A stretch of DNA of 64,000 bases from Phytobacter ursingii (GCA_901456055.1 CABDWT010000018.1:496001-560000); one strand, 5' to 3'; shown: positions 43,327-55,192, counted from the stretch's first letter. Notes: generated by a model from the letters alone, not told the origin. Numbers and translations are program-made.

Positions 43327-43760
43327 GTTGCACCTCCGGAAATGACGCACAGAATAAGTAATAAAATTAAAAAAAATTTATTAAAGATAATGATTTTCAA
43401 AGCAGGAATAACAGAAATTTAGCTGATGAAATAGGGTTAAACCAATCAGATTGTCTATCTACACTCCATGACAAATTGAGATATTTTTTAGATATATTTC
43501 AATGCTTTATATTTTTCTATACGGAAGTGGATGTCGAATTAAAAAAGATATATCGATAAACTTGTGATGCAAGCCATGATTATAATGCATATCAGAAAAA
43601 TAAATACTTAGCCTTATTTAAAGTAACTTAAGCAAACCTAAAATAAGGCGTCGTAATTTGAATATAGCGACCAGCATTGCGCCGGAATAACTGACTGGCG
43701 GGGTATTCCCTATAATTTATTACAAGACCTTGCCGATATATTATCATTCCTCTGTCAAAT
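43327..43760. other. AT-rich intergenic region, no gene seen
   Basis: This is markedly more AT-rich than the flanking chemotaxis genes, with no plausible reading frame on either strand. It presumably contains the promoter of the SCPU gene at 43326 and is a likely H-NS target (inference from composition). Confidence 0.6.
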
Positions 43761-43783
43761 AAACCCGGCTATTTGCCGGGATT
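43761..43783 (-). terminator. Terminator after the adhesin gene
   Basis: CCCGGC-N5-GCCGGG lies just past the adhesin stop. On the minus strand the 3' side is TTTATTT. Confidence 0.7.
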
Positions 43784-43792
43784 GAACGGACA

Positions 43793-45007
43793 TCAATTGT
43801 AGCTGGCAACAATTTCAATCGAAGAATTTGCACTTCCTGCTGAAACCGCCCCCGTTGTGCGAATATAGCGTGCAGCCATTTTGATGGTTTCTGTGGTTGG
43901 GGTACTGCTGCTGGAATAGGTTTTAGTGGTATAACCCGTCGCGGCAATCGTGCCCGGATCAAGGGGTTGATTAAATTTCACCGGGCTCACTGGCGTGGTT
44001 CCGGTCGACTGAGACGTTGTTCCCCAGGCAAGCTGAATGCCAAAACCCGTTGCGGTACTGCCGCTGTCCAACGCGATGACGCCATTGTTGGTGCCAACCT
44101 CACTGGTCCTGGGCATCACGGTGAGCACCAGACCTTTATTTGGCGTGATGGTTGTTGTTCCGCTAATCGCATTTGCCGAATTGATGGAATAGGTCGAATT
44201 ATATCCATAGGCTTTTGGGCATTGCAGGGTAAAAGTGGCGTCCTTCCAGTCAGAGAGCGAATTGTTAATATCATGGCTGCCCATTGGCACCGTTTTACGC
44301 ATAAAATTACAGGTACCCGGATAAGCAGTTAACGAGCCGTTAAACTGTTTGGACATAATCAACCAACCAGTTGGAAAATCTGCATCGTAACCATTGTTTG
44401 GCGGTGGAGGAAGCATAGTATTCCCCGGCGGAATGTTTAATAGCACATTCAGAACGGGCCCGGTAAATGTTATCAACCCATTTATCGGCAAGTGAGTTCC
44501 TCCGTTTGATGGAGGAATTTTCCAGAGCGTAGCCTGAACGCTCAAGGCGTTATAGGAAAGGCTGGTCCATCGATACTCGGTTCCCATCCCCCCCGCATTC
44601 AGTATTGTGTAGTTGGCTGAAGTGCCGACAGGATTGACGGGCGTTGCAGCATTGCCCATCGCAACTTTAAACGAGATACCTACGCTTTCTTCAGACGTCG
44701 GAAATACCCATTCACCGTTATACAGGGTGGGTTGTTTACCATTATAGGGAACAACATATCCGATAGTGTTCACACTGTAAGCAGAACTCATGTCGCATTG
44801 CGCATTACCACTCCAGCGAAAAAATGACCATGTCGCGAGTTTAGAATAGGCTGCGGTATCCCCTTCGCCACCGCTTGTCACTGACAGGTTTTGCACCGGC
44901 ATTGTGAAACTTTCCAGTGGGGACCCACCTGAACATTTTATATTTATTGCAAAAACGTTGGAACTACACAGGCACGCTATAAATACTACTAATAAGTATC
45001 GCAGCAT
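43793..45007 (-). CDS. Two-domain fimbrial adhesin-like protein
   Basis: A 404-residue secreted protein: signal peptide to about VFA20, then an N-terminal domain of about 230 residues (candidate receptor-binding) with cysteine pairs and a proline-rich linker-like stretch (PPPPNNGYD). A C-terminal pilin-type domain (ATFTLQCPKAYG, then NNGVIALDSGSTATGFGIQLAW) ends in a beta strand (SSIEIVASYN) suited to chaperone capture. This is the layout of tip adhesins of classical chaperone-usher fimbriae, a different family from the SCPU genes on both sides. A ribosome site GAGGGGAAAGAT precedes the ATG. The specific receptor cannot be named. Confidence 0.8.
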   Translation of the reverse strand: MLRYLLVVFIACLCSSNVFAINIKCSGGSPLESFTMPVQNLSVTSGGEGDTAAYSKLATWSFFRWSGNAQCDMSSAYSVNTIGYVVPYNGKQPTLYNGEWVFPTSEESVGISFKVAMGNAATPVNPVGTSANYTILNAGGMGTEYRWTSLSYNALSVQATLWKIPPSNGGTHLPINGLITFTGPVLNVLLNIPPGNTMLPPPPNNGYDADFPTGWLIMSKQFNGSLTAYPGTCNFMRKTVPMGSHDINNSLSDWKDATFTLQCPKAYGYNSTYSINSANAISGTTTITPNKGLVLTVMPRTSEVGTNNGVIALDSGSTATGFGIQLAWGTTSQSTGTTPVSPVKFNQPLDPGTIAATGYTTKTYSSSSTPTTETIKMAARYIRTTGAVSAGSANSSIEIVASYN

Positions 45008-45213
45008 ATCTTTCCCCTCACACGAACAACGAATAAATCAGGGGAGATAGTAAAAGAGAATAGTACAGTCAGAAAATAAATAACAAAAACTCACCATGGC
45101 CTTTGAAATTGTTATGTAGACATAAAAAGGGATCCTGATGTTGAAAAAAACCATGTTATTCATAATTTTTTGTACCGATAGCCTATAAAAACTTTATCGC
45201 GTTAAATAAAAAC

Positions 45214-45249
45214 AGCACACGTTTTTTTGGTAAAAAACGTGTGCTTTTT
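45214..45249. terminator. Terminator between the first SCPU gene and the adhesin gene
   Basis: AGCACACGTTTTTT-N4-AAAAAACGTGTGCT is a perfect 14-base stem with T tracts on both sides. It separates the transcript of the SCPU gene at 45295 from the adhesin. Confidence 0.8.
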
Positions 45250-45294
45250 GCAAAAAAATGTTCGTTAACGGATGGCAGTGTTACGAGAACATTT

Positions 45295-45861
45295 TCAGTA
45301 AATCACACTGACCTTGATCGTATCAGTATAAACACCCGGCATAACCGCGCGATTATTTCCGCCCCCCTGAATACGTCCATACAACATATAATAATCTATA
45401 CCGTTGGCAGAGGAAGCGCGTGGCAGAGGTGAATTATTGGCAATTTCAGTGCTGAAATTACTGTCGCTGGAGAGGCTGTATGCTACGGCCTGGGTCGTAT
45501 TCGTCGTACTGCGCAGGTAACGGGCGACACTCCCGGGCGTACCGATAACAGTTGCCGGTGCGGTGGTGTTGGTATTCCCCGTTACCACCACGCTGTAGCT
45601 GGCAGTGGTACACTGCAAACCAATGGCGTGACCCGCAGCGTCAGAACCGGAAAGTGGCGTTGTGATCTGCGTAAACGTTGCAGGGCTTTCACCAAAATTG
45701 AGGCTACCGACGTTAATACTATTCTGATTGGTTGAACCGTTGATCAGGCAACCATTAGACAGCGTTAAACTGACGCCAATCGTGCCACTACTGGTTGCCG
45801 CCCAGGCATGGCTCACCGATAACGAGAAGAAGCAGCTTAGCAGAATAAGTTTTCTTTTCAT
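45295..45861 (-). CDS. SCPU-domain (Csu-type) pilin-like protein
   Basis: A 188-residue secreted protein (signal peptide near AWA22) with the same domain as the gene at 42760: SLTLSNGCLINGSTNQNSIN, FGESPATFTQITTPLSG, VAYSLSSDSNFSTEI and the terminal VYTDTIKVSVIY. More than half of the residues agree with that paralogue. It is flanked by terminators on both sides, so it is a single-gene unit. It lies 380 bases past cheW on the same strand. Confidence 0.85.
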   Translation of the reverse strand: MKRKLILLSCFFSLSVSHAWAATSSGTIGVSLTLSNGCLINGSTNQNSINVGSLNFGESPATFTQITTPLSGSDAAGHAIGLQCTTASYSVVVTGNTNTTAPATVIGTPGSVARYLRSTTNTTQAVAYSLSSDSNFSTEIANNSPLPRASSANGIDYYMLYGRIQGGGNNRAVMPGVYTDTIKVSVIY

Positions 45862-46200
45862 TTAACCGTTCCGGAAATGCAGCAAGATATTAATAACGCT
45901 ATAAATAAATTTTAAAGAACCGCATTTCCATAGCGGACTGACATCAGCTCATTCTTTAAATACACTAAAGACGAGACTGCAGTAATAAAAATAACGGACT
46001 AAATCAGCGCCCATTAATATGCTGAGGCGAGATTTCACTTAAGTCACAATCAAACAGATCTGATTGAAAAATACTCAGCAAATAATATAACAAGTTAAGC
46101 GGGAAGAAAACGTTATCTACAAGCGCTGAAATCGCATTAAAAAATGAAGATAAAAGAGAGGTAAATTTTAAAAGGTTAGTTGGGGATGTATTGATAAATA
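45862..46200. other. AT-rich intergenic region upstream of SCPU gene
   Basis: No gene is seen. It is low in GC and must hold the SCPU promoter. A weak sigma28-like element (TAAT-N15-GTAGATAA on the minus strand, about 46120-46146) is present but has three mismatches to the 12-base consensus. Confidence 0.5.
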
Positions 46201-46203
46201 CAG

Positions 46204-46234
46204 AAACTCTCCTGCACTCAGGCAGGAGAGTTTT
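46204..46234 (-). terminator. Terminator after cheW
   Basis: AAACTCTCCTGC-N6-GCAGGAGAGTTT is a strong stem eight bases beyond the cheW stop. It would end the motA-cheW transcript, unlike E. coli where tar follows directly. Confidence 0.75.
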
Positions 46235-46241
46235 GTATGTT

Positions 46242-46745
46242 TTAGGCGACGTGGGTTGCCGCGATGTCCAGCAGTGCCATTTCTTCGCTGTTCAGCAGTT
46301 TTTCGATATTCACCAGAATCAGCATACGCTCGCCCAGTGCGCCAAGACCTGTCAGGTACTCGGTGGAGAGGGTAACGGCGAATTCCGGCGCCGGGCGGAT
46401 TTGATCTGCCGCCAGCGACAGTACGTCAGATACGCCATCGACAACAATCCCAACCACGCGCTGACCAAAGTTCAATACGATAACCACCGTGTTATCGTTG
46501 TATTCAACTTCACCCTGGCTAAATTTCACGCGCAGGTCGACAATAGGAACGATAACGCCGCGTAAGTTAGTGACACCCTTGATAAAATCAGGCGTATTGG
46601 CGATACGGGTGACTTGATCATAGCCACGAATTTCCTGCACTTTCAGAATATCGATACCGTATTCTTCATCGCCCAGGGTAAATACCAGGAATTCCTGGCC
46701 CGATGGCTCGCCAGCCAGTTTTGTTACATTGCTCATACCGGTCAT
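46242..46745 (-). CDS. cheW: Chemotaxis coupling protein CheW
   Basis: CheW links receptors to the CheA kinase in the polar arrays. The 167 residues (E. coli length) form the twin SH3-like fold ([37 protein letters not shown]). It is intact and follows cheA by 23 bases. Confidence 0.97.
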   Translation of the reverse strand: MTGMSNVTKLAGEPSGQEFLVFTLGDEEYGIDILKVQEIRGYDQVTRIANTPDFIKGVTNLRGVIVPIVDLRVKFSQGEVEYNDNTVVIVLNFGQRVVGIVVDGVSDVLSLAADQIRPAPEFAVTLSTEYLTGLGALGERMLILVNIEKLLNSEEMALLDIAATHVA

Positions 46746-46768
46746 GTTTTTACCTTCTTTTAACTCAG

Positions 46769-48832
46769 TCAGGCGGCAGTGTGCGCCACACGTTGTTCAC
46801 GGTTTAATCCCTGTAGTGCCGAAACATCAACAATCAGCGCAACGCTACCATCACCAAGGATAGTTGCCGCAGAAATTCCCGGCACTTTGCGGTAATTGCT
46901 TTCAAGGTTTTTCACTACTACCTGATGCTGCCCAATCAGCTGATCGACCAGCAATGCATAGCGACGACCCGCACTTTGCAGAATAACGACAATGCCCTGC
47001 GTAGCTTCGGTTTTCGCGCCATTAACATCAAATACTTTCCACAACTCTACCAATGGCAGGTACTCGCCACGCACTTCAAGTACGCGCTCCCCCCCCGCCA
47101 GTGGGTGCAAATCTTCTTCGCGCGGTTGCAGTGACTCCATCACCGCATTCTACGGCAGGATAAACACTTCACCGCTCACTTTAACGGACATGCCGTCAAG
47201 GATTGCCAGCGTCAACGGCAGCAGAATGCGAATCGTCGTACCTGCGCCCTGACGTGATTTGATCTCAACGTGTCCACCCATCTCCTGGATGTTACGTTTC
47301 ACCACGTCCATACCCACGCCACGCCCTGAAACATCGGTTACCTGCTCAGCGGTGGAGAAGCCCGGTGCGAAGATCAACATGCCAACTTCTTCATCGCTCA
47401 TGTTTTCGTGCACCGGCATGCCCTGTGATATGGCTTTTGCCAGGATACGCTCACGGTTCAGACCCGCGCCATCATCGGTGACTTCGATGCAGATATTCCC
47501 ACCCTGATGTTCGGCGGAAAGGGTCAGGTTGCCGATCGGCGATTTGCCTGCTGCAACGCGTTTTTCCGGCACTTCAATCCCATGGTCAAGGCTGTTACGC
47601 ACCAGGTGAGTTAACGGGTCAATGATGCGCTCAATCAGACTCTTATCCAGTTCCGTTGAGCTACCTTGCAGTGTCAGTTCAACCTGTTTATCCAGCTTGC
47701 TCGCGAGGTCACGCACCAGACGCGGGAAGCGGCTGAATACGTACTCCATCGGCATCATACGGATAGACATTACCGACTCTTGCAGATCGCGTGCGTTACG
47801 CTGCAGCTGCGTCATGCTGGTAATGAGATCGCCGTGGGTGACCGGGTCCAGTTCATTTGAGCGCTGTGCCAGCATCGACTGAGTAATAACCAGCTCGCCG
47901 ACGAGGTTAATCAGTTGGTCAACTTTTTCTACCGCAACACGAATACTGGTTGACTCACTGCCGCGTGCCGGTTTTTCACGGCCTGCGGGTTGCTCTTTGG
48001 CGACGGCTTTCAGCGCCGGGACCGGGGCCGCCTGGACAACCGGTGCCGGTGCCGCTGTCGCAGCTGGTACGGCTACTTCAACGGCCTCGACCGGCGCGCT
48101 TTCCGCAGCGGCGGTTTCCACAGCTACGCTGGCGTTTTCAAAGGCGATCTGGTCTGCTTCTATGACGAAACACAGCACCGCAATGATATCATCCTGGCTT
48201 ACACCGCCATCCAGCGTGACGCTTAAGGTATCGGTCCCTTTAACAACGTCAGTGAGCGTGCCGAGGTTACCCAGCTCTTCTTCCAGAAGGCTGACTTCGT
48301 TTTCTTTAAGACGCGACAGCACAATACGCAGTTTTCCGTCATCGGCGGCGCTCGCCGGAGCGGCAGCCTCTGCGTCCTGCACGGCGCTTTCCACAACGGA
48401 CAATTTGGCGCTATTGGTCGCGGCCGGAACAGCTTGCCCTTTGGCTTCCAACGCTAACTGACGCAACGCATTGCAGATATATTCAAAGCTGGCGGCATCT
48501 GGCTCCGTAGAGCTTTTATAGGCATCGAGCTGTTCCTGCATAATATCTTTGGTTTCCAAAAACAGGTTAATGATGTCAGTGTTGAGCTGCATTTCCCCAC
48601 GGCGGGCTTCATCAAGCAGGTTTTCCATCAGGTGCGTGGTTTCCTGCAAAATGGTGAAGCCAAACGTGCCCGCACCGCCTTTAATAGAGTGGGCGGCACG
48701 AAAGATGGCATTGAGTTGTTCAGAGTCCGGCGCCTCTGGCACCAGATCTAACAAATGCTGCTCCATGTCGGCCAACAACTCGTCAGCTTCATCAAAGAAC
48801 GTCTGATAAAAATCGCTAATATCCATGCTCAC
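46769..48832 (-). pseudogene. cheA: Chemotaxis histidine kinase CheA interrupted by an in-frame amber codon
   Basis: CheA autophosphorylates on His48 and passes phosphate to CheY and CheB. From [12 protein letters not shown] at 48832 the frame encodes P1 ([11 protein letters not shown]48), P2, the Ala/Pro-rich linker, P3 and the complete P4 ATPase ([28 protein letters not shown]). It then meets TAG at 47150-47152 (codon 561). The same frame continues without any shift through NAVMESLQPREEDLHPLAGG to a perfectly conserved P5 ending VAHTAA. E. coli reads FILPLNAVMES at this point, so a Leu codon (TTG or CTG) became TAG. The 560-residue product lacks P5, which binds CheW and receptors. GTG/ATG codons at 47143/47140 could in principle restart a 124-residue P5 fragment, but no Shine-Dalgarno is seen. 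Confidence 0.9.
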
Positions 48833-48836
48833 GCAA

Positions 48837-49790
48837 TCACCTCGACTCGGGTTGTGGCGATGTTGTAACTGCCGCCGCAGGCGCGGATGCTGGCGCTGGC
48901 GCCGCTTCTGCCTCCGGCTGTGTAATGACGCTTATTGGCACATTCTGGCTTTCGGCGTTCTCATGCAGAATGGCTTCTTCTGCTTGTTTGTTTAGCACCA
49001 ACAGGCTGATACGGCGGTTGATCGCCTCATTCGGTCCGCGCTCTGCCAGCCTCATTGTGGCTGCCATGCCAATGACTCGAAGCATTTTTCCATCGTCGAG
49101 ACCCCCAACAACCAGTTCCCGTCGCGATGCGTTTGCACGATCCGCTGAAAGTTCCCAGTTGCTGTATCCTTTCTCACCGTTGGCGTAGGGATAGTCATCG
49201 GTGTGTCCGGAAATGCTAATTTTGTTCGGTATACCATTCAGTACCGGTGCTATAGCCCGCAAAATGTCACGCATATAAGGCTCCACTTCTGCACGTCCGG
49301 TCTTAAACATCGGGCGATTCTGGCTGTCGATAATCTGGATTCGCAGCCCTTCCTGAACAAGATCGATCTTGAGATGCGGGCGCAACGCACGCAATTTCGG
49401 ATCGGCTTCGATCAGTTGGTCCAGATCGCCGCGTAATTTTTTCAGCCGCGCTTGTTCCATACGTTGCTTGAGATCATCAATGTTCGGCTGTTTTTTAACT
49501 TCACCCTGCTGCTGTGTGTAGTCATCGCCACCGCCCGGAATCGGACTGTCGCTATTCGAAATTCTTGGCCCACCCGTTACTGCTGTTGCAAGGGGTGTAC
49601 GAAAGTATTCGGCAATCTGAATCAGTTCTTTAGGGCTAGAAATTGAGATAAGCCACATAACCAGGAAAAAAGCCATCATCGCCGTCATAAAGTCGGCATA
49701 GGCAATCTTCCAGGAGCCGTGCGCTCCCCCGCCATGTCCTTTATGTTTTTTGCGTCTTACGACGACGATAGGATGGGACTGATTTTTCAT
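48837..49790 (-). CDS. motB: Flagellar motor stator protein MotB
   Basis: MotB anchors the stator to peptidoglycan and carries the proton-binding aspartate. The 317 residues have one membrane segment with the essential Asp in [17 protein letters not shown], a plug region, and an OmpA-like peptidoglycan-binding domain ([27 protein letters not shown]). The C-terminus is rich in Ala and Pro and slightly longer than E. coli (308). The start overlaps the motA stop by ATGA. Confidence 0.96.
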   Translation of the reverse strand: MKNQSHPIVVVRRKKHKGHGGGAHGSWKIAYADFMTAMMAFFLVMWLISISSPKELIQIAEYFRTPLATAVTGGPRISNSDSPIPGGGDDYTQQQGEVKKQPNIDDLKQRMEQARLKKLRGDLDQLIEADPKLRALRPHLKIDLVQEGLRIQIIDSQNRPMFKTGRAEVEPYMRDILRAIAPVLNGIPNKISISGHTDDYPYANGEKGYSNWELSADRANASRRELVVGGLDDGKMLRVIGMAATMRLAERGPNEAINRRISLLVLNKQAEEAILHENAESQNVPISVITQPEAEAAPAPASAPAAAVTTSPQPESR

Positions 49791-50674
49791 GCGTCCTCAG
49801 TCGTTGTCTGTTGGTTAGGGTTTCTTACCGCACGCACGTGTTCATCCAGTTCGACAAACGACGGACGTTCGGTTGAGTACAACGTTTTACGCCCAAACTC
49901 GACGGCAATCGGCGGCGCATAGCCGTTAAGATTCGACAACAATGTGATCTTGACGCACTGCATCATTTTGGTGGTTTCGGCGCTTTTCTGCCGCAACACG
50001 CTGGCCAGCGGAGAAATAAAGCCGTACGCCAACAAAATACCGAGGAAGGTTCCTACCATCGCGTGGGCAATGAGCGCACCAAGCTCCGCCGCAGGACGGT
50101 CCGCCGAGGCGAGTGCGTGAACCACGCCCATAACCGCCGCAACGATACCAAATGCCGGCAATGAGTCCCCTACCGCCGCCAGGGCGTTTGCCGGGACTTC
50201 CGCTTCGCTTTCATGGGTTTCGATCTCTTCGTCCATCAGCGCTTCAATTTCGAAGGTGTTCATATTGCCGCTGATGATAAGGCGCAGATAATCAACGATA
50301 AATTCGAGCATGGTGGCATCAGCGATGATGCGCGGGTAGCTGGCAAAAATCTCACTCTCTTTCGGGTTTTCAATATCCCGTTCGAGGGAGAACATCCCTT
50401 GCTGGCGAGACTTTGCCATCAGGCGATAGAGCAATGCCAACAAATCCATGTACATACTTTTTGTGTATTTAGAGCGGCGAAACAGCAAAGGTAACGCCTT
50501 AATGGTGCCCTTGATGGCTTTACCATTGTTACCAACGATAAACGCACCGATGCCAGCGCCACCAATGATGATAAGCTCGGACGGTTGATAAAGTGCGCCA
50601 AGGTGCCCGCCGGTCATCATATACCCGCCAAGGACAGCACCCACAACCACTATGTAACCTAATACGATAAGCAC
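49787..50674 (-). CDS. motA: Flagellar motor stator protein MotA
   Basis: MotA forms the proton channel with MotB and contacts FliG to produce torque. The 295 residues have four membrane segments, the cytoplasmic loop with charged residues ([18 protein letters not shown]) and the conserved prolines around [15 protein letters not shown]. It is the first gene of motA-motB-cheA-cheW, driven by a FliA promoter inside flhC. Confidence 0.97.
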   Translation of the reverse strand: MLIVLGYIVVVGAVLGGYMMTGGHLGALYQPSELIIIGGAGIGAFIVGNNGKAIKGTIKALPLLFRRSKYTKSMYMDLLALLYRLMAKSRQQGMFSLERDIENPKESEIFASYPRIIADATMLEFIVDYLRLIISGNMNTFEIEALMDEEIETHESEAEVPANALAAVGDSLPAFGIVAAVMGVVHALASADRPAAELGALIAHAMVGTFLGILLAYGFISPLASVLRQKSAETTKMMQCVKITLLSNLNGYAPPIAVEFGRKTLYSTERPSFVELDEHVRAVRNPNQQTTTEDA

Positions 50675-50741
50675 GACATCATCCTTCCGCTAATGACTAT
50701 GGCAAGGAAGACAAATCGCAGGATTTTCGCGAAAGGCAGGG

Positions 50742-50775
50742 AAAAAAAAAGCAGCGGTATAACTTCACCGCTGCT
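50742..50775 (-). terminator. Intrinsic terminator between flhC and motA
   Basis: AGCAGCGGT-N8-ACCGCTGCT is a perfect nine-base stem followed by a long T tract on the minus strand. It lies 25 bases past the flhC stop and 67 bases before motA, so motA expression needs read-through. Confidence 0.9.
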
Positions 50776-50837
50776 GGAGTTTGTCCCACACCTTGTTCGG
50801 TCAAACAGCCTGATCGATCTGTTCTTCCAGCAGTTGT
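50742..50837 (-). ncRNA. motR: MotR small RNA (5' leader of motA)
   Basis: A transcript from the FliA promoter inside flhC would start near 50837. It meets an intrinsic terminator at 50742-50775 (AGCAGCGGT-N8-ACCGCTGCT followed by nine T on the minus strand), giving about 96 nt. This matches the size and position of E. coli MotR, a sigma28-dependent, Hfq-binding sRNA known to affect flagella number. The 3' end is inferred from the terminator and the 5' end from the promoter. The same hairpin also ends flhDC transcription. Confidence 0.75.
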
Positions 50838-51379
50838 GGAATAATATCGGCAGCGTCCCGGGAAAGTTTACGTCTTTTTACCGCACGAGAAGGCGGCTGG
50901 CATAAACTACAGGCGAAACTGCCAACAGGCTGATGCGCGTGGGTGATAAAGTTACCACCACAGCAGTTACAGCGAGACAACTCCAGCATTCCGCTTTCCA
51001 CGAAACGTACCAAAGTCCAGGCACGAGTCAGAGCCAGCAGAGGCCCTTCCTCAGGCTGAGGGCATTGTTCGAGATAGAGTCGATAGGCTTTGATTACCGC
51101 ATCAACGCCGCTGCATAACCCGGTTTTTAGTAAGAATTGCCAGGCATTACAGAACATTGAAGCATGAATGTTTTGCTCCCACGTCATAAACCAGTCGGTG
51201 GAGAATGGCAGCATACCTTTCGGCGGCGGGCTACCACGCAGCTCTTTGTAAAGCTTGATGAGACGACCACGGCTCAGTTGCGTCTCACTCTCCAACATTT
51301 GCAAACGTGCGCCCAGCGTGATCAGTTCCATTGCTAACTGAATGTCGCGGGCTTCCTGAACAATACTTTTCTCGCTCAT
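50801..51379 (-). CDS. flhC: Flagellar master regulator subunit FlhC
   Basis: With FlhD it forms the FlhD4C2 activator of class II flagellar promoters. The 192 residues contain the zinc-binding cysteines in [10 protein letters not shown] and [10 protein letters not shown]. It starts two bases after the flhD stop. A FliA promoter for motA is embedded in its 3' end. Confidence 0.97.
   Translation of the reverse strand: MSEKSIVQEARDIQLAMELITLGARLQMLESETQLSRGRLIKLYKELRGSPPPKGMLPFSTDWFMTWEQNIHASMFCNAWQFLLKTGLCSGVDAVIKAYRLYLEQCPQPEEGPLLALTRAWTLVRFVESGMLELSRCNCCGGNFITHAHQPVGSFACSLCQPPSRAVKRRKLSRDAADIIPQLLEEQIDQAV
50844..50870 (-). promoter_or_regulatory. FliA (sigma28) promoter of motA/MotR inside flhC
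   Basis: TAAA-N15-GCCGATAT on the minus strand matches the sigma28 consensus in all but the last base. Confidence 0.85.
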
Positions 51380-51381
51380 GA

Positions 51382-51732
51382 TTACGCCCTTTTCTTCCGG
51401 GCTGGTTCGCCTGATTGGCTGGATTCATTCAGCAGGCGAGTAGAGAGCAGAATGCCAGTATGGATTTGTTGTAAATCATCCACACGGGATTCCTGAGTCA
51501 GACGCGTGATAGTCTGATGATTGTCAAAGCGGAACTGACAAATAACTTGATTTGTTTCAGCCAGCTTGACCATCTGCGGAAGTGTTAACTCTCCCAGGGT
51601 ATTAGCCATTTCTTCGTTAACGCCTAAGCGGAACATGGCGGACGGTTTGTCCTGACTAATTAAACGCTGAGCAAGGAGCAGATATGACAGGTTGATGTCA
51701 TAAATGTGTTTCAGCAACTCGGATGTATGCAT
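51382..51732 (-). CDS. flhD: Flagellar master regulator subunit FlhD
   Basis: FlhD gives specificity to the FlhDC activator complex. The start [20 protein letters not shown] at 51732 gives 116 residues, as in E. coli; an upstream in-frame ATG at 51741 would add MGK. Residues match E. coli throughout except the C-terminus ([15 protein letters not shown]). It has a long regulated leader. Confidence 0.96.
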   Translation of the reverse strand: MHTSELLKHIYDINLSYLLLAQRLISQDKPSAMFRLGVNEEMANTLGELTLPQMVKLAETNQVICQFRFDNHQTITRLTQESRVDDLQQIHTGILLSTRLLNESSQSGEPARKKRA

Positions 51733-51914
51733 TTTTCCCATCCCGAATAACCAACTTGTATCTTATGCGGACAAACCGCACCCCGTGATGTCGCCGGGAA
51801 AAACCCGGTATAAAAAGAAAGGCTAAATGCATAACAGACTTAGGATCTTGTGCAGCAAGTCTATCGCTCAAATGTTTTTACCTTGCCACACTCTTAATCA
51901 TTTCTTACAAAGAA

Positions 51915-51930
51915 CTAAGATTTTTCCTAA
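51915..51930 (-). promoter_or_regulatory. RcsAB box in the flhDC leader
   Basis: On the minus strand TTAGGAAAAATCTTAG matches the RcsAB box known just downstream of the E. coli flhDC start site. Envelope stress should repress motility here. Confidence 0.85.
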
Positions 51931-51996
51931 TTCGACGCAACTGTACTCGTAGGTGCTGAGACATACAATGTGACCAGAGTGAAATTTTGGAAAAAA

Positions 51997-52012
51997 TGTG
52001 ATCCGCATCACA
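51997..52012. promoter_or_regulatory. CRP site of flhDC
   Basis: TGTGA-TCCGCA-TCACA is a perfect CRP half-site pair centred 72 bases upstream of the predicted flhDC start, the same spacing as in E. coli. Confidence 0.9.
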
Positions 52013-52510
52013 TAATTTACGCATTTCCTGGTAAGAAATCTATCAGTCCCGCTTCTGAATTGATTATTTTTTGTTCTAACAATGCCTTTTTCTATTCTTT
52101 TAATGCGAATACTCATTCATATGACATATCAAAATGCGGCACAGTGGTCAGATGTGTACTATCTTTACGCGTTTAAAATACCCAATACGTTTCTAATAAA
52201 GAGACGATAATAAATATCTATATAAAACAAGAAATTAGAAATACAGCTCTGCTTATTAATTACCACTTGGGATCATTTTAAAGTTGTTAATCAAGACGAT
52301 TAATAATTTAGGGATTTAACTTTAAATTCTTAAAATTTTACTTAAGCGCTTCATTCTAATTAAGATGGTCAAACTTCACGCTGCCCATTTCATAAGTTTA
52401 ATTAATGAATATTTATGACTTTCTTCACAAGTTTGTCATATTGGTCTATTGCTACGTTGGCGCAAACGGAGTAATGGTGATATGTGAACCTCGTCGATAA
52501 GGAGTCAGTC

Positions 52511-52936
52511 ATGGGTTACACGCATCTATTGGTTGCGGTATCGGCCTCTCCGGAAAGTCACGCGCTGGTGGCAAAAGCGGTGTCAATAGCACGTCCGTTT
52601 CACTCCCGCTTAACCCTCATCACCCTAACGTCCGATCCCGAAATGTATAATCAGCTTGCGGCGCCGATGATGGAAAATGTGCGTGAAATATTGCAGGAAG
52701 AGACACAGCAGTTTATGAACGAACTGGTAAGCCAGGCTGGCTACCCTATTGAACAGGTGATTATTACCTCTGGTGAGCTCAGTGAGCACGTCCTGCATAC
52801 CTGTCGTACACAAGGTGTAGACCTGGTTATCTGTGGCAATCACAATCAGAGTTTCTTTGCGCGGGCAGCCTGCTCCGCGAAAGCGATAGTCGGTTCGTGT
52901 AAAGTGGATGTCTTACTGGTGCCATTAAGCGAATAA
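52511..52936 (+). CDS. uspC: Universal stress protein C
   Basis: The start MGYTHLLVAVSASPESHAL at 52511 has AAGGAG upstream and gives 141 residues (E. coli UspC 142). It is a single Usp domain with the nucleotide-site motif region CGNHNQSFFARAACSAKAIVGSCKVDVLLVP. It is implicated in osmotic and UV stress in E. coli. Its position between flhDC and otsBA is conserved. Confidence 0.93.
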   Translation: MGYTHLLVAVSASPESHALVAKAVSIARPFHSRLTLITLTSDPEMYNQLAAPMMENVREILQEETQQFMNELVSQAGYPIEQVIITSGELSEHVLHTCRTQGVDLVICGNHNQSFFARAACSAKAIVGSCKVDVLLVPLSE

Positions 52937-52959
52937 CCCCTCCCGCACTACGGAAGGGG
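52937..52959. terminator. Weak convergent terminator between uspC and otsA
   Basis: CCCCTCCCG-N5-CGGAAGGGG has one mismatch in the stem and no strong T tract. Confidence 0.45.
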
Positions 52960-52965
52960 CTACGG

Positions 52966-55192
<2,227 letters not shown>

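Larger units (their letters stand above)
51733..52510. promoter_or_regulatory. Long flhDC-uspC regulatory region
   Basis: Nearly 780 bases without a gene, strongly AT-rich. On the minus strand a -10-like TACAGT (51940-51945) predicts a flhDC start near 51932, giving a leader of about 200 nt as in E. coli. RcsAB and CRP sites are listed separately. No insertion sequence is present. The part beyond 52150 shows no recognisable element apart from the uspC promoter zone. Confidence 0.8.

Noticed and set aside
46120-46146. Possible sigma28 promoter upstream of the SCPU gene at 45861
   Set aside because: TAAT-N15-GTAGATAA has three mismatches to TAAA/GCCGATAA and lies about 260 bases from the start; far weaker than the tar and motA promoters.
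51733-52510. Insertion sequence upstream of flhDC, as found in some highly motile E. coli strains
   Set aside because: No transposase frame or terminal inverted repeats are seen; CRP, promoter and RcsAB elements keep their normal spacing.
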